Below are positions 25,432-34,700 of a stretch of DNA of 41,476 nucleotides, one piece after another. Origin of the DNA: Flavobacteriales bacterium (lineage in GTDB: Bacteria; Bacteroidota; Bacteroidia; Flavobacteriales_E; Vicingaceae); contig PALM01000016.1 in the NCBI GenBank assembly GCA_002706365.1, positions 1 through 41,476 of the forward strand, given 5' to 3'. The notes beneath the pieces are model-generated. The model saw nothing but the letters and a program-made list of their open reading frames with translations. It ran no database searches and was not told the origin of the DNA. Every line of letters begins with the position of its first letter. Position 1 is the first letter of the stretch. The position numbers and the translations under genes are program-made.

Positions 25432-25464
25432 GAGGCTTTTCGCACGGACAAAAGATCTTCGCAC

Positions 25465-25640
25465 GGACTGCAAGTCCGCGCGAGCGTTTTTGAAAGGGTA
25501 TTGCTGCAAGTCCGAGCGTTAATAAAAGGGCGTTAGACTACAATCCGCGCGAGCGTTCCTAAAGAGAGGAGTTGGACTACATTCCGCGCGAGCGTTCCTA
25601 AAGATAGGTAGGACTACATTCCGAGCGAGCGTTATTGAAG
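25465..25640. repeat. Five degenerate direct repeats, period 35-39 bp
   Basis: Copies start near 25466, 25501, 25536, 25575 and 25612. The clearest read GACTACAnTCCGCGCGAGCG followed by TTCCTAAAG. The first copy contains the palindrome core GGACTGCAAGTCC; later ones have lost one arm, so the array looks like decaying REP units. Confidence 0.7.
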
Positions 25641-25693
25641 GGCATCTTTTTAGGTTACGTTAGCGCGGATCACGCTACTTTTTTCATGAAGCT

Positions 25694-25716
25694 CGCGCGG
25701 ACATGCTGTCCGTGCG
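25694..25716. repeat. REP-like hairpin downstream of the transposase gene
   Basis: CGCGCGGACA and TGTCCGTGCG pair around TGC with one G-T mismatch. It shares its left arm and loop start with the hairpin at 24735. Confidence 0.65.
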
Positions 25717-25834
25717 TTGGTTGTCCGCGCTTTACCATTCACCGACCTAAAAAGCCATTCCTCACACAGAAACTACTGCAATACAAGCATTTGCTTATAT
25801 TCGTCGCTTGTTGTTTAACTAACTCTTATTAATA

Positions 25835-28768
25835 ATGTCTAAATCATTGAAAAGATTCGGAGTATTGCTCCTTATCTCATCATTTGCGCTATTTCAAATA
25901 GCCTGTGGTCCTAAAGGTGAAACAAACACCTCTAAAGACTACGAAACAGTAGAGGGCGACCCTACGAACACTAGAATTTACACTCTAGATAATGGACTTA
26001 AAGTCTATCTATCAGTAAACGAGGAAGCACCTCGAGTGCACACTTCTATCGCCGTGAGAGCGGGAAGTAAGAACGATCCTGCTACTGCAACCGGTCTTGC
26101 TCACTATCTTGAGCATATGCTCTTCAAAGGCACAGATAAATACGGTACTACAGACTTTTCGAAAGAAGGTCCAATGCTGGATGAGATTGACAGTCTATAT
26201 GAAGTTTACAGAGGCACAAGCGATGCTGAAGCGAGAACCATGATCTATGCAATGATCGATAGCATCTCTCTTGAGGCATCTAAATTGGCCATTGCCAATG
26301 AGTACGATAAAATGGTGTCTGAAATGGGTGCTAAAGGAACCAACGCTTATACCTCTCAAGAGCGCACTGTGTATATCAATGATATTCCTACCAATCAATT
26401 GGAGAAATGGATCAAAGTTGAAGCAGAACGTTTCAGAAATCCTCAAATCCGTCTTTTCCACACGGAATTGGAAGCTGTTTATGAAGAAAAGAATAGAAGT
26501 CTCGATAGCGATGGAAGCAAAGCTTTCACTTCTCTTATGGATAATTTGTTCCCAAATCACCAATACGGACAACAAACCACCATTGGTACGATCGATCACC
26601 TAAAGAACCCTTCAATTACAGAGATCAAGAAGTACTATAACAACTACTATGTGCCTAATAATATGGCCATCATTCTAGCTGGTGATTTCAATCCTGACTC
26701 AGTGATCAAAATGGTAAGAGAAAACTTTTCTTCTATGGAGCCTGCAGATGTACCTGAATTCGCAGTAACCAAAGAAGAGCCGATCAAATCTATTGTAAGA
26801 GATTCAGTTGTTGGTCCGGATGCTGAGCTTATGTATATGGCTTATCGTTTCGACGGAGCACATAGTAAAGATGCTGAGTTGATTCAAATGTGTGATATGA
26901 TCCTCGCAAATTCAACTGCTGGATTGATCGACCTAAACCTCAACCAGCAGCAAAAAGTATTGAGAGCTTCATCATTCACTTATATTCTAAGTGATTATTC
27001 AGCTCATATGATGTATGGTAGTCCTAAACAAGGTCAAAGCTTAAGAGAAGTTGAGCAATTGTTGCTAGACCAGATCGATAGCCTAAAAGCTGGGAATTTC
27101 CCAGACTGGTTGCCACAAGCTGTGATCAACGATCTTAAATTATCAAGGATCAAGACTTACGAAAACAATCGCGGTCGTACAAATATGATGGTGAATGCCT
27201 TCATCCAAAAAACAGATTGGGAAGAAGAGATCAAAGAGATCGAAGCATTAGAAAAGTACACTAAGCAAGATATCATCGAATTCGCTAAAAAGCGTTACGG
27301 TGACAACTATGTGGTGGTTTACAAGCAAACCGGAGTTGACAGCACGAAAAAATCGGTTGAAAAACCAAATATCACTCCTATCCAGGTAAACCGCGATACT
27401 GCTTCTCCATTCCTTACAAACATCACTAAGATGGAAACCAAAATGATTGAGCCACGCTTCTTGAATTATTCAGAAGATGTGACAGAAACCACTTTGGATA
27501 ATGGTATTGTCGTAAGATCAGTTAAAAATGAGAACAACGACCTCTTCACACTATATTATCTATTCGATATGGGTAAGAACAACAATGTGAAGTTAGACAT
27601 GGCAGTTGACTATCTTCCATTCTTAGGTACAGACAAATACAGTCCTTCTGAAATTCAGCAAGAGTTCTATAAGATCGGCTGCAGCTTTGATGTATTTGCA
27701 AGTGATGATAGAGTGTATGTAACGCTAAGTGGCTTGAATGAAAACTTCGATGAGGGTGTTAAGCTATTCGAGCATCTTTTGGCCAATGCAAAACCGAATC
27801 AAGAAGCATATGACAATCTAGTATCGAACACTTTGAAAGGAAGATCAGATGCAAAGCTTTCAAAAGGAACTATTCTTTTTAGCGGAATGATGAGTTATGC
27901 GATGTACGGAAATGACAATCCGTTCAAGAATATCCTTAGCGAAGAAGAGCTTAAGGCAATGGATCCATCAGAGCTTACTAAGATGATCAATGGTTTGAGC
28001 AATTATGAGCATAGAGTATTGTATTACGGCCCACTTAATGAAGAAGAACTTTCTGCAAAGCTTGTTAAGATGCACAATGCACCTGAAAAAATGACAGCGC
28101 TACCAGAAGGAAAGAACTTCATGGAAGTTGCCAATGAAGGCAATTCTGTTTATGTAGTGGATTACGATATGGAGCAAGCAGAGATCCTAATGCTTTCTAA
28201 AAAGAAGCTTTACGATCCTAAGAATGTTGCTGCTGCTGCAATCTACAATGAATACTTCGGAGGTGGAATGGGATCAATTGTATTCCAGGAAATGAGAGAG
28301 TCTAAAGCCTTGGCTTATTCTGTGTATTCCGTATACACTTCTCCTTCTGATTCTGCTAAGTCGCACTATGTACTAGCTTACATAGGAACGCAAGCTGATA
28401 AGCTTCCTGAGGCAATGGCAGGTATGACTGAGCTATTGAATGATATGCCGGAATCTGAAAAGAGCTTTGAATTAGCTAAGAAAGCGGCTATAGAAAAGAT
28501 CAGAACAGAGCGTATCACCAAGTCTTCTAAATTGTGGAACTACGAGTCTGCATTGAAGCGCGGTGTTGATTACGATCTTCGTAAAGATATTTACGAGCAA
28601 GTGCCAAACATGACAATGGCAGATCTTAAGGCATTCCATGAAGAATTCATCAAAAACAGCGATTACAACATCATGGTAATTGGCGATAAGAAGAAATTGG
28701 ATATGGCTGCATTGAAGTCGTACGGACCGGTAAATTACTTGAGTCTAGAAGAAGTATTCGGCTATTAA
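25835..28768 (+). CDS. M16-family (pitrilysin-like) zinc metallopeptidase lipoprotein
   Basis: The 977-residue protein has a lipoprotein signal (lipobox ending QIAC, Cys24) and two M16 halves. The first has the inverted zinc motif HYLEH (H90, E93, H94) and the downstream glutamate near 217 in ELEAVYEEKNR. The second half (about 545-977) lacks the HxxEH motif, as usual for the inactive partner domain. An insertion of about 45 helical residues (about 115-160) lies between HxxEH and the distal glutamate. It should act as a peptide-degrading or processing enzyme at the envelope. A bidirectional terminator follows. Confidence 0.93.
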   Translation: MSKSLKRFGVLLLISSFALFQIACGPKGETNTSKDYETVEGDPTNTRIYTLDNGLKVYLSVNEEAPRVHTSIAVRAGSKNDPATATGLAHYLEHMLFKGTDKYGTTDFSKEGPMLDEIDSLYEVYRGTSDAEARTMIYAMIDSISLEASKLAIANEYDKMVSEMGAKGTNAYTSQERTVYINDIPTNQLEKWIKVEAERFRNPQIRLFHTELEAVYEEKNRSLDSDGSKAFTSLMDNLFPNHQYGQQTTIGTIDHLKNPSITEIKKYYNNYYVPNNMAIILAGDFNPDSVIKMVRENFSSMEPADVPEFAVTKEEPIKSIVRDSVVGPDAELMYMAYRFDGAHSKDAELIQMCDMILANSTAGLIDLNLNQQQKVLRASSFTYILSDYSAHMMYGSPKQGQSLREVEQLLLDQIDSLKAGNFPDWLPQAVINDLKLSRIKTYENNRGRTNMMVNAFIQKTDWEEEIKEIEALEKYTKQDIIEFAKKRYGDNYVVVYKQTGVDSTKKSVEKPNITPIQVNRDTASPFLTNITKMETKMIEPRFLNYSEDVTETTLDNGIVVRSVKNENNDLFTLYYLFDMGKNNNVKLDMAVDYLPFLGTDKYSPSEIQQEFYKIGCSFDVFASDDRVYVTLSGLNENFDEGVKLFEHLLANAKPNQEAYDNLVSNTLKGRSDAKLSKGTILFSGMMSYAMYGNDNPFKNILSEEELKAMDPSELTKMINGLSNYEHRVLYYGPLNEEELSAKLVKMHNAPEKMTALPEGKNFMEVANEGNSVYVVDYDMEQAEILMLSKKKLYDPKNVAAAAIYNEYFGGGMGSIVFQEMRESKALAYSVYSVYTSPSDSAKSHYVLAYIGTQADKLPEAMAGMTELLNDMPESEKSFELAKKAAIEKIRTERITKSSKLWNYESALKRGVDYDLRKDIYEQVPNMTMADLKAFHEEFIKNSDYNIMVIGDKKKLDMAALKSYGPVNYLSLEEVFGY

Positions 28769-28786
28769 TATCTGAGTCTCTTAATA

Positions 28787-28828
28787 AAAGAAGCCCTGCC
28801 CGATCAATCGGCGCAGGGCTTTTCTTTT
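28787..28828. terminator. Bidirectional intrinsic terminator
   Basis: AGCCCTGC (28792-28799) pairs with GCAGGGCT (28813-28820), with an inner CCGA/TCGG stem around TCAA. T-rich tracts lie on both sides, serving the plus-strand M16 gene and the convergent minus-strand gene at 28842. Confidence 0.85.
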
Positions 28829-28841
28829 GACTTGATCTTAT

Positions 28842-29912
28842 TTATCTGATCTTGGTTGAACCGAAAGAGTTGGTCACTTTCAGTACAGGAAGGGATGAGC
28901 CATCTCCTCCAATTGCGCCTTGAAAGGATTTATTATTTCCCACATCTGAACTTTTAACCACCTTGTAGCCGGATGGAAGTTGCAGATCGGCCATGCTAGT
29001 TTCAGCATCTAACTTAAGTTTTGAGCCTTGCTCGATACCGATTTCCACCGGTCCGAACTTGCTGTCGATCTCAAGGCCTTCAAAATTCTTGCTCAATTCT
29101 TCTATTATGAGCTTTCCATAGCCGGCATCTATACTTCCGCCTTTTTCCAGACGTTCGATCTTAATGGTAGACATGGATGATTTTAGATCAATTTTCTCGA
29201 TAGTGGCGGCAGTAAAACCTCCATGGCTCACTTTCACTTTGCTATCTCCCATATCACTGGCATTGGTAGTAGACATTTCAGAAGTAAGGTCGATATTGCC
29301 GCAATCTCCCAACTCTAGCTTTGAGAATTTAACCACGAGCTCTCCTCCACCAAGACCATCGATGATCACTGGATCCGAGAACTTAAAGGTGAGGTCATTC
29401 TCCATATGCTCCAATTTCCCAATCTTAGCCGATCCAAACTGCAATTCGATCATTGTCTTGGCAGTTCTGCTGTCCAAAGAAATGTCTCCAAACTTGTTCT
29501 TTAATTCTAAAGGCATATTAGCCGGCATGCTGATGGTGTAATTGATCTCCATCTTTTCATTCTTGCTGATACTGGCATCTCCTTTATTATCAATATCGGT
29601 TTTGATACTCAGCTTCTTATCTCCATTCTCAATTTTGATCTGAATCTTATCGAGCTGTTCTTGCCCTTTCTCCTGATTCTTATAGTCGACAATTACTTCG
29701 ATCTCAACTTTGACTTCTTGTTTGTCCCAATGAGTGATCTCCACATCACCAAATTGATTGGAAATGGCCAGGATCTGACCCGACTTGACTTTATAGCTCT
29801 CATTGATCTTTTTTACTAGTCCTTCAGATGCACTTGCAAGTTGAGATGCGAGCAGTAAAGCCGCAATTAAGAGCATGCTTGTATATCTAGGCATTCTTAT
29901 TAGACTCTTCAT
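28842..29912 (-). CDS. DUF4097-like secreted beta-repeat (adhesin-like) protein
   Basis: The 356-residue protein has a signal peptide (about 1-28, ending ASA) and then a beta-strand solenoid pattern with repeated NQFGDVEI, NKFGDISLDSRT, SKFGPVEIG and NSFGSTKI segments. This matches DUF4097/DUF2807-type putative adhesin folds. The protein is probably periplasmic or outer-membrane-associated. The ATG at 29912 overlaps the anti-sigma-like gene by 26 bp; the ATG at 29894 would cut the overlap to 8 bp. Co-transcription with an ECF sigma factor suggests it is part of that regulon or a sensor input. Confidence 0.82.
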   Translation of the reverse strand: MKSLIRMPRYTSMLLIAALLLASQLASASEGLVKKINESYKVKSGQILAISNQFGDVEITHWDKQEVKVEIEVIVDYKNQEKGQEQLDKIQIKIENGDKKLSIKTDIDNKGDASISKNEKMEINYTISMPANMPLELKNKFGDISLDSRTAKTMIELQFGSAKIGKLEHMENDLTFKFSDPVIIDGLGGGELVVKFSKLELGDCGNIDLTSEMSTTNASDMGDSKVKVSHGGFTAATIEKIDLKSSMSTIKIERLEKGGSIDAGYGKLIIEELSKNFEGLEIDSKFGPVEIGIEQGSKLKLDAETSMADLQLPSGYKVVKSSDVGNNKSFQGAIGGDGSSLPVLKVTNSFGSTKIR

Positions 29913-30459
29913 GATTTGATTGTTTAAGGTGTTTGATATAAGTTAATTTCTGCACCAATTCCTCGAGCAAACTGATACGTTGTTGGTAATTCTGGATCAT
30001 AGCCAGCACTACCCTTTCATCACCGGTAGATTCAAGTTCTTTTTCAAGCTCTTTATAGTCTTCTCTGAGCTTGGCGATTAAATTCTTTGTTTCTTCAATT
30101 AAGGTCTTACTATCATCATCTGCATAGAATTCCTCCAGAGCAGTGAACTGTTGGTCAAGCGTTTGCTCGTAATACTTAGAAGCCTCTTCAATCTCCAATT
30201 CCTCGGGCAATTGACGTTCAAGTTCCAGGTCGGCAACAGTTTCCACTGATGAATTAAGTTCTGACGAATCATTATCCCATAAAAGGGCTCCGGTGGCTAT
30301 AAGGATTACTGCCGCTGCTGCGATTTTGAGCCAGTTTCTACCTGGCTTTCGATTCATTTTCTTTAATCGATTCTGAAAACGAGCTTCATGTCCAAATGGC
30401 AATTCTTGCTCATCGAATTCGCTCTTGTTCTCTTTTATTCTATTTCTAAGATCTGACAT
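29887..30459 (-). CDS. Putative anti-sigma factor, single-pass membrane protein
   Basis: This 190-residue protein has a cytoplasmic, charged N-terminus (residues 1-43), one membrane segment (about 44-61, LKIAAAAVILIATGALLW) and a glutamate-rich, coiled-coil-like outer region (about 80-170). I see no zinc-binding HxxxCxxC motif. Position, topology and overlap with the ECF sigma gene support an anti-sigma role. The ATG at 30459 (MSDLRNRIKEN) is preferred over a TTG at 30471. It overlaps the sigma gene by 14 bp. Confidence 0.75.
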   Translation of the reverse strand: MSDLRNRIKENKSEFDEQELPFGHEARFQNRLKKMNRKPGRNWLKIAAAAVILIATGALLWDNDSSELNSSVETVADLELERQLPEELEIEEASKYYEQTLDQQFTALEEFYADDDSKTLIEETKNLIAKLREDYKELEKELESTGDERVVLAMIQNYQQRISLLEELVQKLTYIKHLKQSNHEESNKNA

Positions 30460-31021
30460 TGCTCTTTTCAAATTGATTGATCAATATTTCTTTTAAATTC
30501 CTTTTTGCTCTGCTAAGCTGAGACCTTGAGGTACTGGCAGATATGTTCATGATCTCTGCGATCTCTTCATGATCGTAACCTTCAATCATGTATAGATCAA
30601 ATACCATCTTATGGTTCTTGGCCAATTGATTAGCGGCTGCTTTGATATCATCTATACTGTATTTTGCAGACCAATCTTCTCCTCCATGCTCTTGCTCTTG
30701 CTCAAAACTGTAATCTTCTTCTTTCTCTTTTATCAGCTTTTCCCTTCTCAGTTGGTTCAAGCTGCGATTGATCACGATCTTTTTCAACCAATAGCCAAAG
30801 GTGGAATCGAAATTGAATCGTTCTAAAGCTTGAAAAGCTTGGATAAAGGATTCTTGCATTACATCTTCAGCCGTTGAAGGGTTTTGCAGCATTCTGTATG
30901 CAGTATTATACATAGCTCTGCTATACAGTCGATACAGCTCCGTTTGAGCTCTAGAATCCCCCTTAGCGGCTTTCTCAACCAATTGCTGATGAATGTGTGT
31001 TTGGCTAGCTTCCAATTCCAT
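30446..31021 (-). CDS. ECF-type RNA polymerase sigma factor
   Basis: The 191-residue protein has region 2 (about 30-95: RMLQNPSTAEDVMQESFIQAF, then FGYWLKKIVINRSLNQLRREK) and region 4 (about 130-185: MIEGYDHEEIAEIMNISASTSRSQLSRAKRNLKEIL), separated by an acidic linker. It is a typical extracytoplasmic-function sigma factor. It is divergent from the isocitrate dehydrogenase gene and heads the operon with the anti-sigma-like and DUF4097-like genes. I see no clear promoter of either the housekeeping or an autoregulated type. Confidence 0.93.
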   Translation of the reverse strand: MELEASQTHIHQQLVEKAAKGDSRAQTELYRLYSRAMYNTAYRMLQNPSTAEDVMQESFIQAFQALERFNFDSTFGYWLKKIVINRSLNQLRREKLIKEKEEDYSFEQEQEHGGEDWSAKYSIDDIKAAANQLAKNHKMVFDLYMIEGYDHEEIAEIMNISASTSRSQLSRAKRNLKEILINQFEKSNVRS

Positions 31022-31102
31022 GTACTGAACTATAGAACACCCAAAAAATGAAGTGCTGCTTTTGGATACAATTTATCTCTTTTTTATGGCTAGATAAAGG
31101 TA

Positions 31103-31110
31103 TATCTTTG
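31103..31110 (+). promoter_or_regulatory. -7 element TATCTTTG for isocitrate dehydrogenase
   Basis: TATCTTTG matches TAnnTTTG exactly and lies 38 bp before the ATG at 31149. A T-rich segment is found at the -33 distance but no clean TTTG. Confidence 0.5.
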
Positions 31111-31148
31111 CGCCCCCAAACACATAAGAATCACAACAACGCTTTAGA

Positions 31149-33362
31149 ATGTCACAAAAGATCATTTACACGAAAACCGACGAAGCTCCTTATCTAGCAA
31201 CCCATTCACTACTTCCTATCGTGAGAAGATTTGCCGCTTCGGCAAACATTGATGTGGAAGAAAGAGACATTTCTCTTGCTGCAAGGATTTTAGCGGTATT
31301 TCCTGATTATTTGAAAGAAGATCAAAGAGTAAATGATGCACTTGCCGAATTGGGTGAATTGGCCAAGAAGCCGGAAGCCAATATCATTAAGCTTCCAAAT
31401 ATCTCCGCCTCATTGCCTCAATTGAATGCGGCTATAAAAGAACTACAAGCTAAGGGTTATGCCCTTCCAGATTATCCAGAAAATCCTCAAAGTGAAGAGG
31501 AAAAAAAGATTCAACAAACCTATGACAAGGTTAAAGGAAGTGCGGTTAATCCAGTCTTGCGAGAGGGAAATTCAGATCGAAGAGCACCAATGGCTGTGAA
31601 GGAATTCGCGAAAAAACATCCTCACTCTATGGGCGAATGGAGCAAAGACTCCAAATCACATGTAGCTACAATGGGAGCAAATGATTTCAGAGCCAACGAG
31701 AAATCACACACTGTTGAAAAGGCCGGAAGTGTTGACATAATTCTCAAGAAAAAAGATGGCAGCGATCAAACATTGAAGTCGGGCATTACTGTGCAAGAAG
31801 GCGAAGTGATCGATGGCACATTCATGAGTACTAAAGCATTGGTTGAATTCCTTAAGGCTGAAATTGCCGATGCAAAAGCTAAAGGGGTATTGTTCTCTGT
31901 GCATATGAAGGCTACCATGATGAAGGTTTCTGATCCTATCATCTTCGGATATGCCATAAAAAGCTTTTTTGCTGAACTATACGAGAAGTATGGCGACAAG
32001 CTGGCTGAAGCCGATGCCAATGCAAATGATGGCTTGGGCAAGATGATCGAACAGATCAAAGAAAAACTAGATCCGGAAGAACAAAAAGCTGTACTTGCTG
32101 AGATCGATCGAATTCTAAATGAAAAAGCGGATATGGCTATGGTGAATTCCGATAAGGGAATTACCAACCTTCATGTGCCATCTGATGTGATCATTGACGC
32201 TTCTATGCCGGCTATGATCAGAAATGGCGGAAAAATGTGGGATAAAGAAGGTAAAACACAGGATACTAAAGCCGTGATTCCTGATAGCTCTTATGCCGAT
32301 GTGTATGCTGAGACTATTGATTTCTGCAGAGAAAATGGCGCTTTTGATCCTACCACTATGGGAACTGTTCCTAATGTGGGACTAATGGCTCAAAAGGCTG
32401 AAGAGTATGGCTCTCACGACAAAACATTTGAGCTTGCAGATGGCGGGACAGTTGAAATAAGGGATCAAGATGGCAATGTGTTGATCTCTCATGAAGTTGA
32501 GGCAGGCGATATCTGGAGAATGTGCATGGTAAAAGATGCCCCAATCCAAAACTGGGTGAAGCTTGCAGTAGATCGTGCTAGAGCTACTGGCTGGCCTGCA
32601 GTATTTTGGCTGGATGTGAATAGAGCTCATGATGCTCAATTGATCAGAAAGGTGAACACTTACCTTAAAGACCACGACACCAAGGGATTGGAGATCTTGA
32701 TCAAATCGCCAAAAGACGCTACTCGATACACTTTGGAGCGAGTAAAGAAAGGTGAGAACACCATTTCAGTTACCGGTAATGTATTGCGTGATTATCTAAC
32801 TGACCTCTTCCCTATTCTTGAATTGGGAACATCAGCAAAAATGCTTTCCATTGTTCCCTTAATGAATGGAGGTGGATTATTTGAAACAGGTGCCGGTGGA
32901 TCTGCTCCAAAACATGTGGATCAATTCGTGGAAGAAAATCATCTGCGGTGGGATTCATTGGGAGAATTCCTTGCTATTGCAGTTTCTTTAGAACATCTAG
33001 CTGAAAAAGAAAATAATCCAAAGGCAAAGATCCTTTCACATTGCTTGGATCTGGCTACAACAAGATTGTTAATGGAAGGAAAGTCGCCAAGTAGAAAAGT
33101 AGGCGAGCCCGATAACCGTAGCAGTCATTTTTATCTTGCCCTATTCTGGGCACAGGAAATTGCCAAACAATCTGAAGACACTGAGCTTAAGGAAGAGTAT
33201 GCCGAACTGGCTAGAGAACTAGAAAGAGAGGCGAATTTCATCGAAAACTTCCTCAATGAGATCCAAGGCAAAGCGGTTGAATTGAACGGTTATTACTGGC
33301 CGGATGAAGCTTTGGTAACCAGAGCTATGCGTCCGTGTGATCGTTTGAATGAGTTACTCTAA
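31149..33362 (+). CDS. icd: NADP-dependent isocitrate dehydrogenase, monomeric type
   Basis: The 737-residue enzyme has the size and motifs of monomeric IDH: the N-terminal [19 protein letters not shown], the substrate loop near [34 protein letters not shown], and the C-terminal [19 protein letters not shown] and [10 protein letters not shown]. It converts isocitrate to 2-oxoglutarate with formation of NADPH. It shares no sequence similarity with the dimeric form. It is followed after 13 bp by an alpha/beta hydrolase gene that is probably on the same transcript. The NADPH made could supply peroxide-defence enzymes encoded nearby. Confidence 0.97.
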   Translation: MSQKIIYTKTDEAPYLATHSLLPIVRRFAASANIDVEERDISLAARILAVFPDYLKEDQRVNDALAELGELAKKPEANIIKLPNISASLPQLNAAIKELQAKGYALPDYPENPQSEEEKKIQQTYDKVKGSAVNPVLREGNSDRRAPMAVKEFAKKHPHSMGEWSKDSKSHVATMGANDFRANEKSHTVEKAGSVDIILKKKDGSDQTLKSGITVQEGEVIDGTFMSTKALVEFLKAEIADAKAKGVLFSVHMKATMMKVSDPIIFGYAIKSFFAELYEKYGDKLAEADANANDGLGKMIEQIKEKLDPEEQKAVLAEIDRILNEKADMAMVNSDKGITNLHVPSDVIIDASMPAMIRNGGKMWDKEGKTQDTKAVIPDSSYADVYAETIDFCRENGAFDPTTMGTVPNVGLMAQKAEEYGSHDKTFELADGGTVEIRDQDGNVLISHEVEAGDIWRMCMVKDAPIQNWVKLAVDRARATGWPAVFWLDVNRAHDAQLIRKVNTYLKDHDTKGLEILIKSPKDATRYTLERVKKGENTISVTGNVLRDYLTDLFPILELGTSAKMLSIVPLMNGGGLFETGAGGSAPKHVDQFVEENHLRWDSLGEFLAIAVSLEHLAEKENNPKAKILSHCLDLATTRLLMEGKSPSRKVGEPDNRSSHFYLALFWAQEIAKQSEDTELKEEYAELARELEREANFIENFLNEIQGKAVELNGYYWPDEALVTRAMRPCDRLNELL

Positions 33363-33375
33363 TAGCTCGAAATAA

Positions 33376-34032
33376 ATGGCCGAGGAAAAGAAAATAATTT
33401 ATTGCATCCCGGGCCTAGGTCAGGATCATCGAGTTTTCAAAGGCTTGAAGATCGACGATGCCGAATTGCGATTCATCGATTGGGTTGAGGCAAAAGAGGA
33501 TGAAGATATTCCTACCTATGCCAAGCGTTTAGCAGAAAAGATCGAGCAAGGACCAAATCTGTATTTACTCGGAGTATCCCTTGGCGGGATGATGTCGGTA
33601 GAAATTGCCAAACATCTTTCAGTAGAGAAGCTCATACTGATTTCTACAGTGAAGAATCGGGATGAGATGCCGGCTACTTTCGATTGGATGGGCAAAATTC
33701 CCATGAAGAGCAATTCTTTGCCAAAGTTTGTGATTGATGCTCAGGTTTTACTCAAACCTTTCTACGGAAAGGCTAATCAAAAGGGAATCGATCTTTTTGA
33801 AAAGATGTTGAAGTCGGCCAGTCTCAACTTCATCCGCTGGGCCTGGAATCAGATTCCAGAATGGGAATCAAAAGGACTTCCAAAAGCTCCCTTCATCCAC
33901 CTTCATGGAACAGCTGATCTGGTATTTCCCATCAAACACATTGATCAGGCAATTACCTTAAAAGGAGCGACTCATTTTGCCATTTTCAACGATAAAAAAA
34001 AGCTCAATCAATTGATCGAGCTTTTTCTGTAG
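33376..34032 (+). CDS. Small alpha/beta hydrolase
   Basis: The 218-residue protein has the alpha/beta-hydrolase core: oxyanion-region CIPGLGQDHRVF, nucleophile elbow GVSLGG with S68, the acid candidate in HGTADLVFP, and the histidine in GATHFAIF. The substrate is unknown. It lies 13 bp downstream of isocitrate dehydrogenase. The last 13 codons coincide with a bidirectional terminator hairpin, which constrains the C-terminus (KKKLNQLIELFL). Confidence 0.85.
   Translation: MAEEKKIIYCIPGLGQDHRVFKGLKIDDAELRFIDWVEAKEDEDIPTYAKRLAEKIEQGPNLYLLGVSLGGMMSVEIAKHLSVEKLILISTVKNRDEMPATFDWMGKIPMKSNSLPKFVIDAQVLLKPFYGKANQKGIDLFEKMLKSASLNFIRWAWNQIPEWESKGLPKAPFIHLHGTADLVFPIKHIDQAITLKGATHFAIFNDKKKLNQLIELFL
33994..34026. 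terminator. Bidirectional terminator inside the hydrolase C-terminal codons
   Basis: AAAAAGCTC (33997-34005) pairs with GAGCTTTTT (34018-34026) and ATCA pairs with TGAT inside. The A-run before (to 33994) and T-run after provide U-tracts on both strands. It serves the plus-strand hydrolase and the convergent tpx gene, although it lies before the hydrolase stop at 34030. Confidence 0.7.
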
Positions 34033-34048
34033 CAATAGTCTCTATTTC

Positions 34049-34555
34049 TTAAAGAGACTTCAAAGCCTCTATGGCCTTATCGTAATTAGGTTCGTGAGTA
34101 ATGTCATCCACTTCCTCTACATACTTTACTTCATTGTTCTCATCTAGAATGTAGATCATTCTGGCGTAAAGTCCTTTTAGAGGAGAGTTCTGCATTTCTA
34201 CACCTGTCTGACTTCCAAAGTCGTTGTATCTAAAATCTGAAGCCGGAATAATGGTCTCAATGCCCTCAGCAGCACAAAAACGCTTCATAGCCATTGGTAA
34301 ATCCTTTGAGATTACCAAACCTACCGTATCACCTTGTCCATCTAATTTTTGATTGAATGCTCTAGCTTCTTTTTGACAAATACCGGTATCTAAACTCGGC
34401 AATACCATTAAAACTTTCTTCTTGCCATCATAATCTGACAGACTAGCTTCTGATAGATCTGTTTTTACGAAAGTAAAGTCTTCGATCTTACTTCCTACTT
34501 GAGGTGTATTTCCGCTTAACTCTACCGGATCACCATTGAATTTTATATTGCTCAT
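34049..34555 (-). CDS. tpx: Thiol peroxidase (Tpx-type peroxiredoxin)
   Basis: The 168-residue protein matches atypical 2-Cys Tpx: the N-terminal FNGDPVELSGNTPQVG, the peroxidatic Cys60 in SLDTGICQKE, and the resolving Cys94 in MKRFCAAEG. It reduces peroxides with electrons from thioredoxin. The ATG at 34555 (MSNIKFNG) gives the usual length; an in-frame TTG at 34627 would add 24 atypical residues. It is monocistronic, divergent from the OsmC-fusion gene, and shares a terminator with the upstream hydrolase. Confidence 0.96.
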   Translation of the reverse strand: MSNIKFNGDPVELSGNTPQVGSKIEDFTFVKTDLSEASLSDYDGKKKVLMVLPSLDTGICQKEARAFNQKLDGQGDTVGLVISKDLPMAMKRFCAAEGIETIIPASDFRYNDFGSQTGVEMQNSPLKGLYARMIYILDENNEVKYVEEVDDITHEPNYDKAIEALKSL

Positions 34556-34700
34556 AATTGGGTTTGATTTAGAATTTGAATGGACTAATCTAACAGCAAT
34601 ATTCGCATTCAGTTTAATTCCCGACAAATAAATTTTTTGATTTCCCTATTGCTTTACTGTCCGAAAAGAAGACAGTATCTTCAAAGTCTAAATAAATCAG

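Larger units (their letters stand above)
25432..25834. other. 403-bp gene-free region with RAYT-associated repeats
   Basis: It holds five degenerate direct repeats (25465-25640), a REP-like hairpin (25694-25716), a further TAGCG/CGCTA palindrome near 25660-25676, and the upstream region of the M16 peptidase gene. No gene is supported; the short open frame at 25635-25832 is made of repeat sequence. Confidence 0.65.

Noticed and set aside
25465-25640. Direct repeats with regular spacing that could be a CRISPR array
   Set aside because: The repeats are degenerate, the gaps are only about 6-10 bp, no cas genes are present, and the core matches the RAYT-linked palindromes.
26195-26603. Open frames of 110 and 134 codons inside the M16 gene
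   Set aside because: They overlap the catalytic half of a clear M16 peptidase; both are shadow frames.
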